From a virus: 64,000 bases of DNA. Of this stretch, positions 7,968-17,611 are shown in pieces. Position 1 is the first letter of the stretch; every line of letters starts with the position of its first letter. The DNA is taken from positions 50,093 to 114,092 of IMG/VR virus record IMGVR_UViG_3300030508_000018, one strand, 5' to 3'. The notes under the pieces are model-generated. The model did not search any database. It saw only the letters and a list, made by a program, of their open reading frames with translations, and was not told the DNA's origin. Made by a program: the position numbers and the translations under genes.

Positions 7968-8171
7968 TTACAATTTATCATCAGCGTTTGATAACCAGTG
8001 TTCGTAGCCGCCGAAACCAAAATGTTCCTGCGATAAAACTCCTGCACTATTACTTACTTTAAACTTGATTTTATTTTTCTCAAGTAAGTTTGCAATTTCT
8101 GAAACTGTAGGCCCGTCACAGGCGGTTTCGGCGACATTGTCTGTTCCTTTAAATCGAATGATGTACAGCAT
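7968..8171 (-). CDS. Hypothetical small protein
   Basis: 67 residues, MLYIIRFKGTDNVAETACDG at the start, with TAGGAGAT as ribosome binding site. A predicted alpha/beta mini-domain with no recognised motif. It lies ten bases after the preceding zinc-finger gene. Confidence 0.65.
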   Translation of the reverse strand: MLYIIRFKGTDNVAETACDGPTVSEIANLLEKNKIKFKVSNSAGVLSQEHFGFGGYEHWLSNADDKL

Positions 8172-8180
8172 GTTGATCTC

Positions 8181-8579
8181 CTAATCGTCGTATTCGTAAT
8201 TGTCGTATTTGCGGTAAGATTCAAGCTCTTCATCCGCACGTTGATTTTGTTTCTGGCGACACGCAGGGCACACATCGTAAACTGGACCGTCCGTTCCTTC
8301 ATACAAGTCTCTAACCGGAGCGCAACTTACAGATTGTTTCTTGCACCAATCGCATGTTTTCGGAACAAGACGATAAGCTTCTTCTTCCGCTTTCATCTTG
8401 GCCAGACAAGACTGACAATAGTCGTTGTATTCCGCCGAGAATGAATCTGTTTCACCCTGTATACGGGACACTGCTAGCTTTTCGCATTCGCAGTTATATC
8501 CATCACACATCGTTCCGACCGGCAACGGATGATGACTACCGGGCAAAGTTGATACAGGGCCTTTTGAACAATCACACAT
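8181..8579 (-). CDS. Multi-zinc-finger small protein
   Basis: 132 residues with TAGGAGAAT before the ATG. Cysteine pairs occur as CDC, CDGYNCEC, CQSC, CDWC and CPAC, enough for two or three zinc sites. The C-terminus is acidic (EELESYRKYDNYEYDD). First gene after the early promoter at 8632, so probably among the first products made. Function unknown; binding of a host protein or nucleic acid is plausible but unproven. Confidence 0.65.
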   Translation of the reverse strand: MCDCSKGPVSTLPGSHHPLPVGTMCDGYNCECEKLAVSRIQGETDSFSAEYNDYCQSCLAKMKAEEEAYRLVPKTCDWCKKQSVSCAPVRDLYEGTDGPVYDVCPACRQKQNQRADEELESYRKYDNYEYDD

Positions 8580-8631
8580 TGTATTCTCCTAAAGTTAAAT
8601 AACAAAAATTTATTTAATACATTTCACATAC

Positions 8632-8656
8632 GTTATATATGTCTGAAATATTCTAC
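8632..8656 (-). promoter_or_regulatory. Early-type promoter
   Basis: On the reverse strand the sequence AATATTTCAGACATATATAA matches the copies at 44713 and 47749 and, in part, phiKZ early promoters that end in TATATTAC (from memory). It sits about 50 bases before the first gene of the leftward early block. Confidence 0.7.
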
Positions 8657-8662
8657 ATTCAG

Positions 8663-8694
8663 GGCATATAGCTGGGAATGTACCCAGCTATATG
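8663..8694 (-). terminator. Hairpin with ATATGCC tag
   Basis: Reverse strand CATATAGCTGGG ... CCCAGCTATATG followed by CCC, directly after the stop of the sulfotransferase gene. It insulates that gene from the early promoter just downstream. Confidence 0.7.
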
Positions 8695-8695
8695 T

Positions 8696-9892
8696 TTATC
8701 GATAATCTTTTACCGTTTCATAAAGAACATCTAATTCGTTTTCAAAATTCACCCATCTAGCTAAAGATGTTTTATAGATTGGTTGACGTACTTGTGAGAA
8801 ACTACTAGTCTTTACAATTCGATCGTTATTATAAAATTCCAAACATTTTTTATCCCACGGCACACCAATATATTCTAATAAACGACGTGCTTCTTTTTCT
8901 GTATCAATCACTATGTTTTCGTAACTTACTTCATGTACAGTACCGGGTGGTAATATAGATTCCCAATGTTTCATGTGTTTACGATAACGAACATAGAAAC
9001 GACCTAACTCACCTTGATCGTAAGAAAAAGGTACATTGCGATCTTTAAACAATCTCGTATAGCAAGAGAAGCATGAATCCATTGGATCTCTTGTAGCGTG
9101 AATAAATTTCGCATTTGGAAACATCAAATACATAATGCCTAAATAGAAACTATTAGCTGGCATTTTATCGACAAGGTATTTTGTATTTGGAGCTACTTCC
9201 CACGCTTCGTTAATATAGTTTTCACCGATTAATCTAAATGTCTCTGGAGTGAAATCTAATACACTTTGTGGAAAGTATTTTGCAAATGATTTTTCTGGTA
9301 ATTGATCAATTATTGTTTTACTCACAAGCGCTAATTCACCTGCTCCATGAATGCTTGGAACAGTATCTAAAATTTGTTCAATTAACGTAGTACCTGAACG
9401 TGGCATTCCCATAATAAAAATTGGTACTCGCTCTTCATTACTTATTGGTCTACTACGTTTACTCATCCATTCTTTAGTGAATCCTTTTATTGTTCTTTTC
9501 AACAATAAATCTTCTGAGAAATCACTCCAGTTAACTTTTGTACGCGTTATGTTATTGCCGTTTGTATACGCTTCAAATGCGCCTGTGTAATTACCTGTGT
9601 CTTCTCGCATCTTACCAAGTGTAAACCAAAATTTTTCATGCAGTGGTGCTGGTAAACCGGATATCTTTGATACTCGATCTTCCAACATCTGTACATGCGG
9701 ATCATCTTTTTTATAAGAACGAAGTAATGAGATGCCGTAGTGCGCTTGAACGAAACCAGGTTCTCTAGCTACGACATCGCTGTATGCAGAAATAGCCTCA
9801 TCTAATTTTCCTTGATCTAATAACATATTACCGTAGTTAAATAGATCGTCAAGTGTTTCCCCAACAAACGATGGGCACGCAACATCACTCAT
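8696..9892 (-). CDS. TPR-containing sulfotransferase
   Basis: 398 residues with TTAAGGAAAT upstream. Residues 15-60 form one or two TPR repeats (NYGNMLLDQGKLDEAISAYS). Residues about 157-172 hold the PAPS 5'-phosphosulfate loop, IFIMGMPRSGTTLIEQIL, and FIHATRDPMDSCFSCY near 265-285 fits the 3'-phosphate-binding motif. It would transfer sulfate from PAPS to a sugar, peptide or small molecule. The bacterial TPR-sulfotransferase architecture is common, and its presence in a phage suggests modification of a host or virion surface. It stands alone between two terminators. The substrate cannot be read from the sequence. Confidence 0.85.
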   Translation of the reverse strand: MSDVACPSFVGETLDDLFNYGNMLLDQGKLDEAISAYSDVVAREPGFVQAHYGISLLRSYKKDDPHVQMLEDRVSKISGLPAPLHEKFWFTLGKMREDTGNYTGAFEAYTNGNNITRTKVNWSDFSEDLLLKRTIKGFTKEWMSKRSRPISNEERVPIFIMGMPRSGTTLIEQILDTVPSIHGAGELALVSKTIIDQLPEKSFAKYFPQSVLDFTPETFRLIGENYINEAWEVAPNTKYLVDKMPANSFYLGIMYLMFPNAKFIHATRDPMDSCFSCYTRLFKDRNVPFSYDQGELGRFYVRYRKHMKHWESILPPGTVHEVSYENIVIDTEKEARRLLEYIGVPWDKKCLEFYNNDRIVKTSSFSQVRQPIYKTSLARWVNFENELDVLYETVKDYR

Positions 9893-9919
9893 TTAATTTC
9901 CTTAAAAAAAAAAATAACT

Positions 9920-9950
9920 GTTAGCTTACGAAAAAAAAATGTAAGCTAAC
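9920..9950 (-). terminator. Hairpin terminator
   Basis: GTTAGCTTAC ... GTAAGCTAAC with an A/T-rich loop, followed on the reverse strand by a T run. It ends the gene at 9963-10637. Confidence 0.65.
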
Positions 9951-9962
9951 ATAAAACTATTA

Positions 9963-10637
9963 TTAACTAGCGGCAACAGGAGCCTGCGGTGTAAAAGTAC
10001 TCTGCATATTTAATTCTGGAACACCAATCAATTTGCCATCCTGATCAAGATGATGCACGATAGCACCAGTATGGTGAATTACAACAATGGCTTTTGGACC
10101 AAAACCTGGGCCAAACATAACTGGTTGTTTTAGAGTGCCGTTTGAGTCCATTCCAGCAAACACATTCAGTGGTAACGTACCCGCAGCCCAACCACTTAAC
10201 ACATTAAGTGTGTCGATTGCATTAGCTGTAATAAAATAACGAAGATCTTTTTTGACTTCGTTTTTATTTTTATTATCAGTAGGTGGATTTAAAATATCTT
10301 TTAGTTTATTCTCATCATCTTGAATAACGATCGACATTTCCGTAAAAGGAATGACGTTATGTCGAGCAGCGACTGGTGTTGGAGCCGGAGCAATGGCTGA
10401 TACAATTTGAGATGGGACTGGCGTGTCTAGAACTGCCACAGGAGCTTCTACAATAGGAGTCACTGGTGTTGTATCAACTGTATCTTGCGTGGCTGTAGAC
10501 ACGTTTCCTTCATTAGTATCAACAACTGTTCCTACTGCCGGGTCGGTTGTATTTGTTGTAGACACTTCAGGCAGAACTGGGTTATCTGCTGCTGTAGTAG
10601 TTTGACCAGACGGGAAAACTGTATTAGTAATAGACAT
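9963..10637 (-). CDS. Hypothetical protein with disordered N-terminal half
   Basis: 224 residues with AAAGGAAAAAG upstream. The first 105 residues are Thr/Val/Pro/Ala-rich and likely disordered. The C-terminal part (DLRYFITANAIDTLNVLSGW, AIVVIHHTGAIVHHLDQDGK) is a small folded domain. It is flanked by hairpins on both sides, so is probably its own transcription unit. No recognised family. Confidence 0.65.
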   Translation of the reverse strand: MSITNTVFPSGQTTTAADNPVLPEVSTTNTTDPAVGTVVDTNEGNVSTATQDTVDTTPVTPIVEAPVAVLDTPVPSQIVSAIAPAPTPVAARHNVIPFTEMSIVIQDDENKLKDILNPPTDNKNKNEVKKDLRYFITANAIDTLNVLSGWAAGTLPLNVFAGMDSNGTLKQPVMFGPGFGPKAIVVIHHTGAIVHHLDQDGKLIGVPELNMQSTFTPQAPVAAS

Positions 10638-10660
10638 TTCTTTTTCCTTTATATTGAATA

Positions 10661-10716
10661 ATTTACACGGTTAAATTTTAGTGAGTTACTTCATAAACAA
10701 AGTTAACCGTGTAAAT
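10661..10716 (-). terminator. Inverted repeat between genes
   Basis: ATTTACACGGTTAA at 10661 pairs perfectly with TTAACCGTGTAAAT at 10703 around a 28-base loop. It follows the stop of the gene at 10718 and likely ends its transcript. Confidence 0.55.
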
Positions 10717-10717
10717 T

Positions 10718-10918
10718 TTATTTCATTTCGATAATTTCTAACACAGTAGTGATTGCTTTCCAGCGATGATTGGCAAAGTTCCAAATAGCTGAACCTTTTT
10801 TTAAATCTTTATTTTCGACATCGGATTTAGCTGTCTTAACGAAAGCACGGATAGCTTGTTCGACGGCGATTACTTCATCATTACTTAATTTTTTACCATT
10901 AACAACTATTGTCGTCAT
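10718..10918 (-). CDS. Hypothetical small protein
   Basis: 66 residues, MTTIVVNGKKLSNDEVIAVE then two helices. Ribosome binding site AAGAGGAAA. Last gene of a three-gene leftward string (11611 to 10718). No recognised motif. Confidence 0.65.
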   Translation of the reverse strand: MTTIVVNGKKLSNDEVIAVEQAIRAFVKTAKSDVENKDLKKGSAIWNFANHRWKAITTVLEIIEMK

Positions 10919-10931
10919 TCGCTGTTTCCTC

Positions 10932-11282
10932 TTATTTTGTTTCTGATTTCAGAGCAGGATTATTTACAAACTCATAAAAACAATTACGAAGGCCGTTTGT
11001 TATTAGTTTAATACTACTAATTTTATCTTCGGCTTCTTCTGTTATATCTCGTATTTGTTTATTAGAAATCTCTTCTACTTCAATAATGAATTTTTCTGCT
11101 CTATCAGAAGAACATGGTAAATCTAACTGATCGTTATAAATAGCTTCGATTCTTATTAGATTACCAACTAAATAAATACAAGTTACAGCAGGACGAAGCT
11201 TGTCTTCATGCTCAAAAGGTTTACCATTTGCATATACAACAGTGCCGTTTGGACAAATAAAAAAGCCTTTTGGAAAATTCAT
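10932..11282 (-). CDS. Hypothetical protein
   Basis: 116 residues. Its ATG overlaps the stop of the preceding gene in an ATGA arrangement, so translation is probably coupled. The sequence begins MNFPKGFFICPNGTVVYANG and has a helical C-terminal half. No family recognised. Confidence 0.65.
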   Translation of the reverse strand: MNFPKGFFICPNGTVVYANGKPFEHEDKLRPAVTCIYLVGNLIRIEAIYNDQLDLPCSSDRAEKFIIEVEEISNKQIRDITEEAEDKISSIKLITNGLRNCFYEFVNNPALKSETK

Positions 11283-11611
11283 TGTTTTTTATCCCCAGAA
11301 TAAACAGAACCATTAATTACCCACTGGGTCCGTTTTACTGGAAGCGGGATATGAAGAAGATGATTTATATACACACGCCCTCGTTCTGTTATTTCATATC
11401 TTGGTCTGTCTTGACCTATCGCGGCTTGAGAATAATCTTTAGGTTGTAGTAAGTTTGCTTTATGAACAAACTTACTTATAATGGATTCTTCTTGGCTGTC
11501 ATTAAATAACGCGGGTGGGTAATCTGTTGTATCGTTATAATAACGCAACAGAATAGTAATCTCGATTGAATTCAATATTCCATCTAGTGGTTTATCTGAA
11601 CTAGTAGGCAT
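11279..11611 (-). CDS. Winged-helix-like small protein
   Basis: 110 residues with AAAGGAAAAT upstream. The pattern of a helical N-terminal half (SIEITILLRYYN, ESIISKFVHKANLL) followed by YEITERGRVYINHLLHIPLP resembles the winged-helix proteins found widely in phages as conserved hypotheticals. The ITERGR segment is the usual wing lead-in. It could be a DNA-binding regulator or only share the fold. Confidence 0.55.
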   Translation of the reverse strand: MPTSSDKPLDGILNSIEITILLRYYNDTTDYPPALFNDSQEESIISKFVHKANLLQPKDYSQAAIGQDRPRYEITERGRVYINHLLHIPLPVKRTQWVINGSVYSGDKKQ

Positions 11612-11652
11612 AATTTTCCTTTGTTATTTAGAGGGCATTTCCCGTTCATGAA

Positions 11653-11676
11653 TGGAGAGAATTTTCATTCTCTCCA
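11653..11676 (-). terminator. Hairpin terminator
   Basis: TGGAGAGAA ... TTCTCTCCA sits after the helicase stop at 11683 on the reverse strand. Confidence 0.65.
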
Positions 11677-11682
11677 CTATCA

Positions 11683-13227
11683 TTATAAAACATTACTTAT
11701 AAATACACTTTTATACGTCAATGCTCTATCTTCCAATAATACGCGTTTACGTTCATGATACTCTATATGTTTAGCTATGTCTTCACAAACAAAATAAGCA
11801 AATGTTGGAGTTCGACCATCTTTCAATTCTCTTAAACGACCAAACCCTTGTATATTAGCTTGACTACTAGTTACAGCTGTTGTCAATATAACAGTTGTCA
11901 ATTGATCTATATCGACAGCAGTCCCAGCAGATTCTAATGTGGTGACTGAAATATCTGCCTGAAGAAGGTTTTCAAATACGTCTTCTTCTACATATCGTCT
12001 AATGTCTAAATGTTTATATTTATCCTTAAGAAAATTAGTTAATAAGGTACACATGTCTATAGATTTACAGTAGACGATAGCCTTATCGCCTTTCTTATAA
12101 TTCTGTTTATACGTGCCTTCTAATGTTTGATATACTAATTCAAAATAATGTTTTGTTAAATCAAAATTCTTTAGAATACTTTGCTCAAACTGATGATGGG
12201 TATAGCTATGTGAATTGTATTCCTTTGTTCTTATTTTATCCGGATTCTTCACTTTGTAAATAACTGCCATACTAGCAATATATTTTTTATATGCCGGGCC
12301 TCTACAACGATACGCTGCGGGATAAGCAATTTCGTACATGTTATTCAAAAACGCATCGTCTGACACTAGCGTGGCTGATAACGATATAGAATGCGGCACA
12401 TTGGTATAAAGGTCTATCTTAAAATTCAAATGAAAATCTTGATGTACTTCGTCAATTAAACGAATACCTACACCTAAGTGCTGGCAATAATTTTCAGGGA
12501 GACAAGCATACCCCATATCGAGAGTTTCTTCTCTGAATTTTTCATACAACTTAATCCAATTCTGAAACGTCTTATTACTAATGATAATAACCTTTGTTTC
12601 AAGTTCACCAGTTTCAGCTTCTAATAATAATTCTTGTAGTTGATCTGAACCTCTAATTACTAATATATCTTCAAATGCGATATCGTAGGTTCTTCGCATA
12701 TCTAGAACCCATTTTTCAATATACATTGGCTTTACTATAATGCAAGTACGTTCGCCAAGTATTTGCATCGCTCTCATTGAACAGAACGATTTACCTAATC
12801 CTGTAGCTAAATTTACAAATTTTAAAACAGGAGGATTATGGCTTACCAAATATTCAATTACTGGGATTTGATAATCCCTATCTTTCCATTCAGACTTAAC
12901 ATCAAACGTCACTTTTATAGGAACAGGTACAGGCTTTTGTACCTCTGCAACTAAATCCCCAGTAAGATAATGATATTCTAAATGGCGTTTAAATTCTTCT
13001 AGTTGATTAATGTGAAAACGAAATTCACATCTATCCGCTGTAGACGCGGCAAACACTTTTAACGCGACACGTGAAAATGGACTGTTGTATGATGTTTTAA
13101 CAATCCCGTATAAAACATATTTTCTTGCAAACGTTTCTATTGCTGCTCTAGCACGAGGGGTAATGTTAGTCACGACAAAATTATGACTAGACATTACAAT
13201 TGTTAATTCAGCCATACTGTAATCCAT
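11683..13227 (-). CDS. Superfamily 2 DNA helicase, UvsW-like
   Basis: 514 residues. The Walker A loop ATGLGKS is at about 141-147, the DEVH box (RLIDEVHQDF) at 259-262, the SAT motif (SLSATLVSDD) at about 284, and a motif VI-like QGFGRLRELKDG near 460. The residues before motif I (about 113-135) fit a Q-motif/linker region seen in UvsW and other repair helicases. It would unwind or remodel branched DNA in recombination-dependent replication. It directly follows the RNA polymerase subunit gene. No strong ribosome binding site is visible for either the ATG at 13227 or the one at 13215. Confidence 0.85.
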   Translation of the reverse strand: MDYSMAELTIVMSSHNFVVTNITPRARAAIETFARKYVLYGIVKTSYNSPFSRVALKVFAASTADRCEFRFHINQLEEFKRHLEYHYLTGDLVAEVQKPVPVPIKVTFDVKSEWKDRDYQIPVIEYLVSHNPPVLKFVNLATGLGKSFCSMRAMQILGERTCIIVKPMYIEKWVLDMRRTYDIAFEDILVIRGSDQLQELLLEAETGELETKVIIISNKTFQNWIKLYEKFREETLDMGYACLPENYCQHLGVGIRLIDEVHQDFHLNFKIDLYTNVPHSISLSATLVSDDAFLNNMYEIAYPAAYRCRGPAYKKYIASMAVIYKVKNPDKIRTKEYNSHSYTHHQFEQSILKNFDLTKHYFELVYQTLEGTYKQNYKKGDKAIVYCKSIDMCTLLTNFLKDKYKHLDIRRYVEEDVFENLLQADISVTTLESAGTAVDIDQLTTVILTTAVTSSQANIQGFGRLRELKDGRTPTFAYFVCEDIAKHIEYHERKRVLLEDRALTYKSVFISNVL

Positions 13228-13236
13228 TTAATTAAG

Positions 13237-13267
13237 ATGGTCAGGTAGGCCAATCCTACCTGACCAT
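13237..13267 (-). terminator. Hairpin between polymerase and helicase genes
   Basis: ATGGTCAGGTAGG ... CCTACCTGACCAT is a 13-bp perfect stem directly after the stop at 13280 on the reverse strand and only about 10 bases before the helicase start. It lacks a T run and may slow or partly end transcription. Confidence 0.55.
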
Positions 13268-13279
13268 TATCGTTACTTA

Positions 13280-15304
13280 CTAGCTTATGTCTCCTAATAC
13301 TTCATATGGTAATAACAATGCGTCAAAAATGTGATTTGGTCTATTTGTATTAATAAAACTCATCGGTTTAATAAGCACGTCCCGATGTCCTTCATAGGCC
13401 ATTGCTGTTGATAGACTGCGCTGTTGCATCGACATCTTAGTTACTCCAAGCGCTGATCTTGTCCAAGGCTTTGGTAAACTATAATCATTATTATCAGCAG
13501 AAACAATCATAATCCCGTACAACACTACTTCAAGTACTGCTAGATTAACTACCAGTTTTTCATTAACTAAATCGTACAATTCTTGAAGTACATATGCCGG
13601 TGATACATTCTTATCTCGTTCCTGCATTTTATCAACAGAAGATTCCAACATAGCAGCTATGGCGCCACTATGGTCAGACATGTTGATATGTTTTAATGGC
13701 AGTGTTAAAAACGGTTTAGTCCAATCCCAATTTGACATATCAAAATAGTAATCACCACCAGCATCGATTGTCCATCGGTTTTCTCGTATTAGTTTAAGCA
13801 TATCTAAAGTCATGCTAGCTAAACGTCTACCTACTGAAACGTCAATTCCAATTGGATCGGCATCATCTATTTTAATACTAATTTTAGATAACTCAGATAC
13901 TCGACCGATGTTCAAGTCATCAATATTTTTTATTTCTATTACATCTGTTAAGTTCTTGGCGTCGTCTTCTAAGATTATGAATTGTACTTTCTTTCCTTTT
14001 AGATTATCCGCTAGCCAATATGAATTTTCATCAGAAGGATCAATTCTTAAATATTTACGATGTTCACTTTCTAGAATAATCCCTTCTACAGCAGAGCTAC
14101 CGTCAAGATGCTTTAACGATAGTACGTTCTGCGATGATTTTGAAGCAAGGGCAGTGCAACATACTTGACCTATGTTAGTGTCTTTCGGAACAGATAACGA
14201 CAGTTGACCAAAACAAACACTGCAAATACCATACGGATCAGGATGTCTACAATGTATAACTGATCGAAGTTTTAATGTTCTCCCAATTAATTCATGACTG
14301 TCTGCATGAATGGTCTTTAATACACCGTCGTCATCCATGTAGTTTTTTCCAATCAGCTGCTTCAAATCTCCTTGGCGAACAGAGCCTTTTCTATTTTCTG
14401 TTTTTCTTACATTCCAATATACATATTCAGTTGACCCGCAATCACCAGTGTGTAAATTACAAACGATCTGCGACATCAGTTGCAGACGTCTAGAAAAGTA
14501 CTCGGCTTGTTGTAATGGAGTTTTACTAAATGACAGACTCTTTGCAGCTGACCGAGATTCAATTAAAGAATCATGCAACAAACGTATTCCTTGTGCAAAT
14601 CCACGAACAATTGGGTGCCTAAATACATTTGAATCAACATCGGTCAAAACACCTCTAGCACTAACGCATTGTTGCACTTGTCCCATGCTTACTAAATTAG
14701 ACCTAGATGCTTTTGATATAGCGTTATTAGGTAATTCTTTACCGCTCATCAAAACACTCTTTACAATTTTGTGCGTGTCTTCTATATCCTTCTGTCCTGG
14801 ATTTGGGAGTTCTTGAAGTCTGGTATTAGCTTCGCGGATTGTTGGGTTATTTAATACCTCGATGAAGTCTGTTATATCTAGCGATACGACATATTCTTCT
14901 AAACGATAGGATAAATCGTTATACATCGCATTCGTATAACGATAAATGCGTTCGCATAACTTATCCCTAAAATCATACTCAAATTCAATATTTGATTTAT
15001 CCTCAGGATGTGTTTCGAAATGGTTATCATACACGGACCACATTGCATTGCCGAGTAACTCTAAATGAGTATCAGAACCAAGGCGCTTACTATCACCCAA
15101 TATATTGGTAAGATGGTGTTTTGGCAATAAAGGCGTATCTTGAAATTCTCGATGAAAATCCCATGAATATGAACTATAGAGCGTTGCCCTATCATTCGTG
15201 CTAACGATTTCTCCGTTATCGAATACAAGATCAAAAGACCCTGTTAATATATCCCATAACTCTTTAGTTGTATATTTAAGTAACGTTCTTGCTAATATTT
15301 TCAT
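13280..15304 (-). CDS. RNA polymerase beta-prime subunit, C-terminal half
   Basis: 674 residues with AAAAGGAAT upstream. The segment PIVRGFAQGIRLLHDSLIES then QAEYFSRRLQLMSQIV (about 231-281) matches the bridge-helix region of bacterial beta-prime. C289 plus C352, C361 and C364 (HCRHPDPYGICSVCFG) reproduce the second zinc site, and SSQNVLSLKHLDG fits the trigger loop. It corresponds by content and by adjacency to phiKZ gp74, a subunit of the non-virion RNA polymerase that transcribes late genes. The matching N-terminal half is the intron-split gene at 27.5-29.7 kb. Confidence 0.92.
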   Translation of the reverse strand: MKILARTLLKYTTKELWDILTGSFDLVFDNGEIVSTNDRATLYSSYSWDFHREFQDTPLLPKHHLTNILGDSKRLGSDTHLELLGNAMWSVYDNHFETHPEDKSNIEFEYDFRDKLCERIYRYTNAMYNDLSYRLEEYVVSLDITDFIEVLNNPTIREANTRLQELPNPGQKDIEDTHKIVKSVLMSGKELPNNAISKASRSNLVSMGQVQQCVSARGVLTDVDSNVFRHPIVRGFAQGIRLLHDSLIESRSAAKSLSFSKTPLQQAEYFSRRLQLMSQIVCNLHTGDCGSTEYVYWNVRKTENRKGSVRQGDLKQLIGKNYMDDDGVLKTIHADSHELIGRTLKLRSVIHCRHPDPYGICSVCFGQLSLSVPKDTNIGQVCCTALASKSSQNVLSLKHLDGSSAVEGIILESEHRKYLRIDPSDENSYWLADNLKGKKVQFIILEDDAKNLTDVIEIKNIDDLNIGRVSELSKISIKIDDADPIGIDVSVGRRLASMTLDMLKLIRENRWTIDAGGDYYFDMSNWDWTKPFLTLPLKHINMSDHSGAIAAMLESSVDKMQERDKNVSPAYVLQELYDLVNEKLVVNLAVLEVVLYGIMIVSADNNDYSLPKPWTRSALGVTKMSMQQRSLSTAMAYEGHRDVLIKPMSFINTNRPNHIFDALLLPYEVLGDIS

Positions 15305-15334
15305 TAGTATTCCTTTTTAGTATACGTAAATTAC

Positions 15335-17509
15335 TTATTTATACACAACTGTCTGATCACTTTCCCAGTTAGGTTTATAGTCTCTGTATATAAAAGACAA
15401 TCCGCTACATTCTGAAATATGTTTAACGAGACTTAACGGTCTCGCTCCTCCTAATGGTAAAATCTTTCTATCCACTGCCGATTGAATTGCTGTGGGTTTA
15501 TCAGCGCCTAGAATACTATACAAAATTTGTTTATGTGCAGCTGGGTTATTATTACGATCGAGAATATCAGCAGTTACTTTTGCACCAGCGTATGCTGCAT
15601 AGATACGAACCTCAGACTCTCCAAGAGCACGAATTGCTTGTTGTCGAGATGGGTGTGAATGTTTATCAGTATTAGTAACTTGAGACAATACTCCAAAATG
15701 TTGTAGTTTGCCGCTGGACACAGCTGTCCAGTCGTCGCCTGTTTTCTCTAACAAAATCATATACACACCGCCAATGCGTACATTATTTTTAGTAATAACG
15801 CGTTTACCAGAGTTACCAATGTAACTAACAGGGCCGTACACTGGTTTATAAAACATTTCTAATTGTTTAATTATTTCTTCTGATTCTGGTTCGTTTTCAG
15901 GAGGCATATATAGATAAATGCCATCTTTAATAACTGATGCTAGATGATCAATACGACGGCCTTTATACTCACCATCTGTAAACCAGACGTGCATCTTTGG
16001 AGAAACAATATTATAATAACCTAACAAATATTTCCAAGCGCGATCTATGGAATCTGGTTGGGTTAGTTCAAGTGTGCTTAGAACTGTTTTAATCTCATGC
16101 TCGGAATAACTATCCATTGTTGTCTTGTGTTTAGCGGTTGTAGCACCAAAGAACCAAGGATGAATATCATTCTTTATTTTAATAACAACATCACGACTAG
16201 CCGCATTAATGTATTGTTCGTATAATCGACCAATATTCATTCGTGAAATAGTAGAATTAGGGTCCATCACGATATCTGCCCGATTACCGTTTTCATCCAC
16301 AGGCATTTCATCCGGTTCAGCGACGTGTACGATAACTCCCTTACCACCGTGACAATCTGACAATTTAAATCCTGTAATAGGTTCAATGTCATACTCGATT
16401 GTAAACTCCACACGCCAGTCATCTAATTGTGCTTGGCGATACAGTTTAATAATCCGGTGTTGGTCGCTATCTACAACAGATAGTGCTTCAACTACCATTC
16501 TGTGAAATTCAGGAGTAATTCTTAAGTTCTCACGACGATCGCTTTTCAGGCGATTATATTCTTCTAGAATTTCCTTATAAAACTCACGTCTAGCTAAGTC
16601 GTATTTTTCTACTTGTGTTTCCATTCCAGCAACCGCGTCAGGTGCGCTATTTTGACTATCGTGTTGTACGCGAATATCAACAATTCTTCCACCAGCACCA
16701 GCTGCGTATGTGATTTTATCAAATACAAAATCTGGCTCCATAAGAGCACTAACACTTTGTTCAACTACAGCTAATCCTTTATCGTAGCTTCGAAGACACA
16801 TCAGAATACCGTCATATCGAACGCGATCCCCTATATCAGGGAATGGCTTGAAGTTATTTTCATCACCATATAAATTCAAAGCAAAACGTTTACTGCCCCA
16901 TTCAACTGTACGTTGCTCATAAGTCTTAAAAGCAAATCTTCTTAATACATCTCTACTAATAATTACACCGTCTTCAGAAACCGCTGGATGCGTCATGAAA
17001 GCCATATTGCACTGAACACCGTACTTATAACCACCGTTTGGTGTAATTGACGGTGAGTCTAAAAACACGGTTCCTTCTGCTATAGCAGCACCTGGTCGAA
17101 TATTTCTAATTCCATCTTGTTCTTTATATTCAAAACCAAAGTATTGGTGATAAGAACAATACTTAACCAAATTAAATATTCCTACTTCTTTAGTAATTGC
17201 GTTTTCATAAATTACTAAAGTTTGAGGATTCATCTTAATTGAATCAGCACCTATCTTGGGACGATAGCGTGGAATGATCTTGATGATTTCTCCATCGCAC
17301 GGCATTCTCACTTTGAATGTATATTTACCAAACTCACGCTCAACACCAGTTTGACAACGACGCTCTGTAGCGCCATTGACAACAAGTGTCTGCGAAATAT
17401 GACTCGAGAACATTTGCTCTCGACTACTAGAGTTGTGTTGCCTCCATGGGTTTAACCCATTAACTCCCTGAAACTCACGAAAAAGCTGATTAGAAACCTT
17501 AGTGCTCAT
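15335..17509 (-). CDS. RNA polymerase beta subunit, C-terminal half
   Basis: 724 residues from the ATG at 17509 (AAAGGAAAACGTT upstream); a longer frame from 17533 lacks such a signal. SDCHGGKGV and then EMPVDENGNRADIVMDP and SRMNIGRLYEQY (about 390-440) are the hallmark beta segment containing the catalytic-centre lysine region in bacterial beta. It corresponds to phiKZ gp71-73. In phiKZ this gene is interrupted by an intron, as I recall; here it is continuous. It is 30 bases upstream of the beta-prime C-terminal half, so both are likely cotranscribed from the palindromic site at 17612. Confidence 0.92.
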   Translation of the reverse strand: MSTKVSNQLFREFQGVNGLNPWRQHNSSSREQMFSSHISQTLVVNGATERRCQTGVEREFGKYTFKVRMPCDGEIIKIIPRYRPKIGADSIKMNPQTLVIYENAITKEVGIFNLVKYCSYHQYFGFEYKEQDGIRNIRPGAAIAEGTVFLDSPSITPNGGYKYGVQCNMAFMTHPAVSEDGVIISRDVLRRFAFKTYEQRTVEWGSKRFALNLYGDENNFKPFPDIGDRVRYDGILMCLRSYDKGLAVVEQSVSALMEPDFVFDKITYAAGAGGRIVDIRVQHDSQNSAPDAVAGMETQVEKYDLARREFYKEILEEYNRLKSDRRENLRITPEFHRMVVEALSVVDSDQHRIIKLYRQAQLDDWRVEFTIEYDIEPITGFKLSDCHGGKGVIVHVAEPDEMPVDENGNRADIVMDPNSTISRMNIGRLYEQYINAASRDVVIKIKNDIHPWFFGATTAKHKTTMDSYSEHEIKTVLSTLELTQPDSIDRAWKYLLGYYNIVSPKMHVWFTDGEYKGRRIDHLASVIKDGIYLYMPPENEPESEEIIKQLEMFYKPVYGPVSYIGNSGKRVITKNNVRIGGVYMILLEKTGDDWTAVSSGKLQHFGVLSQVTNTDKHSHPSRQQAIRALGESEVRIYAAYAGAKVTADILDRNNNPAAHKQILYSILGADKPTAIQSAVDRKILPLGGARPLSLVKHISECSGLSFIYRDYKPNWESDQTVVYK

Positions 17510-17611
17510 AACGTTTTCCTTTATGTACAACATTGTGTTATAACAACTAAATATAAATTTGGAAAAATAATAATCTTTATTGTTATTTTTATGATGTCAT
17601 TACCACACACT

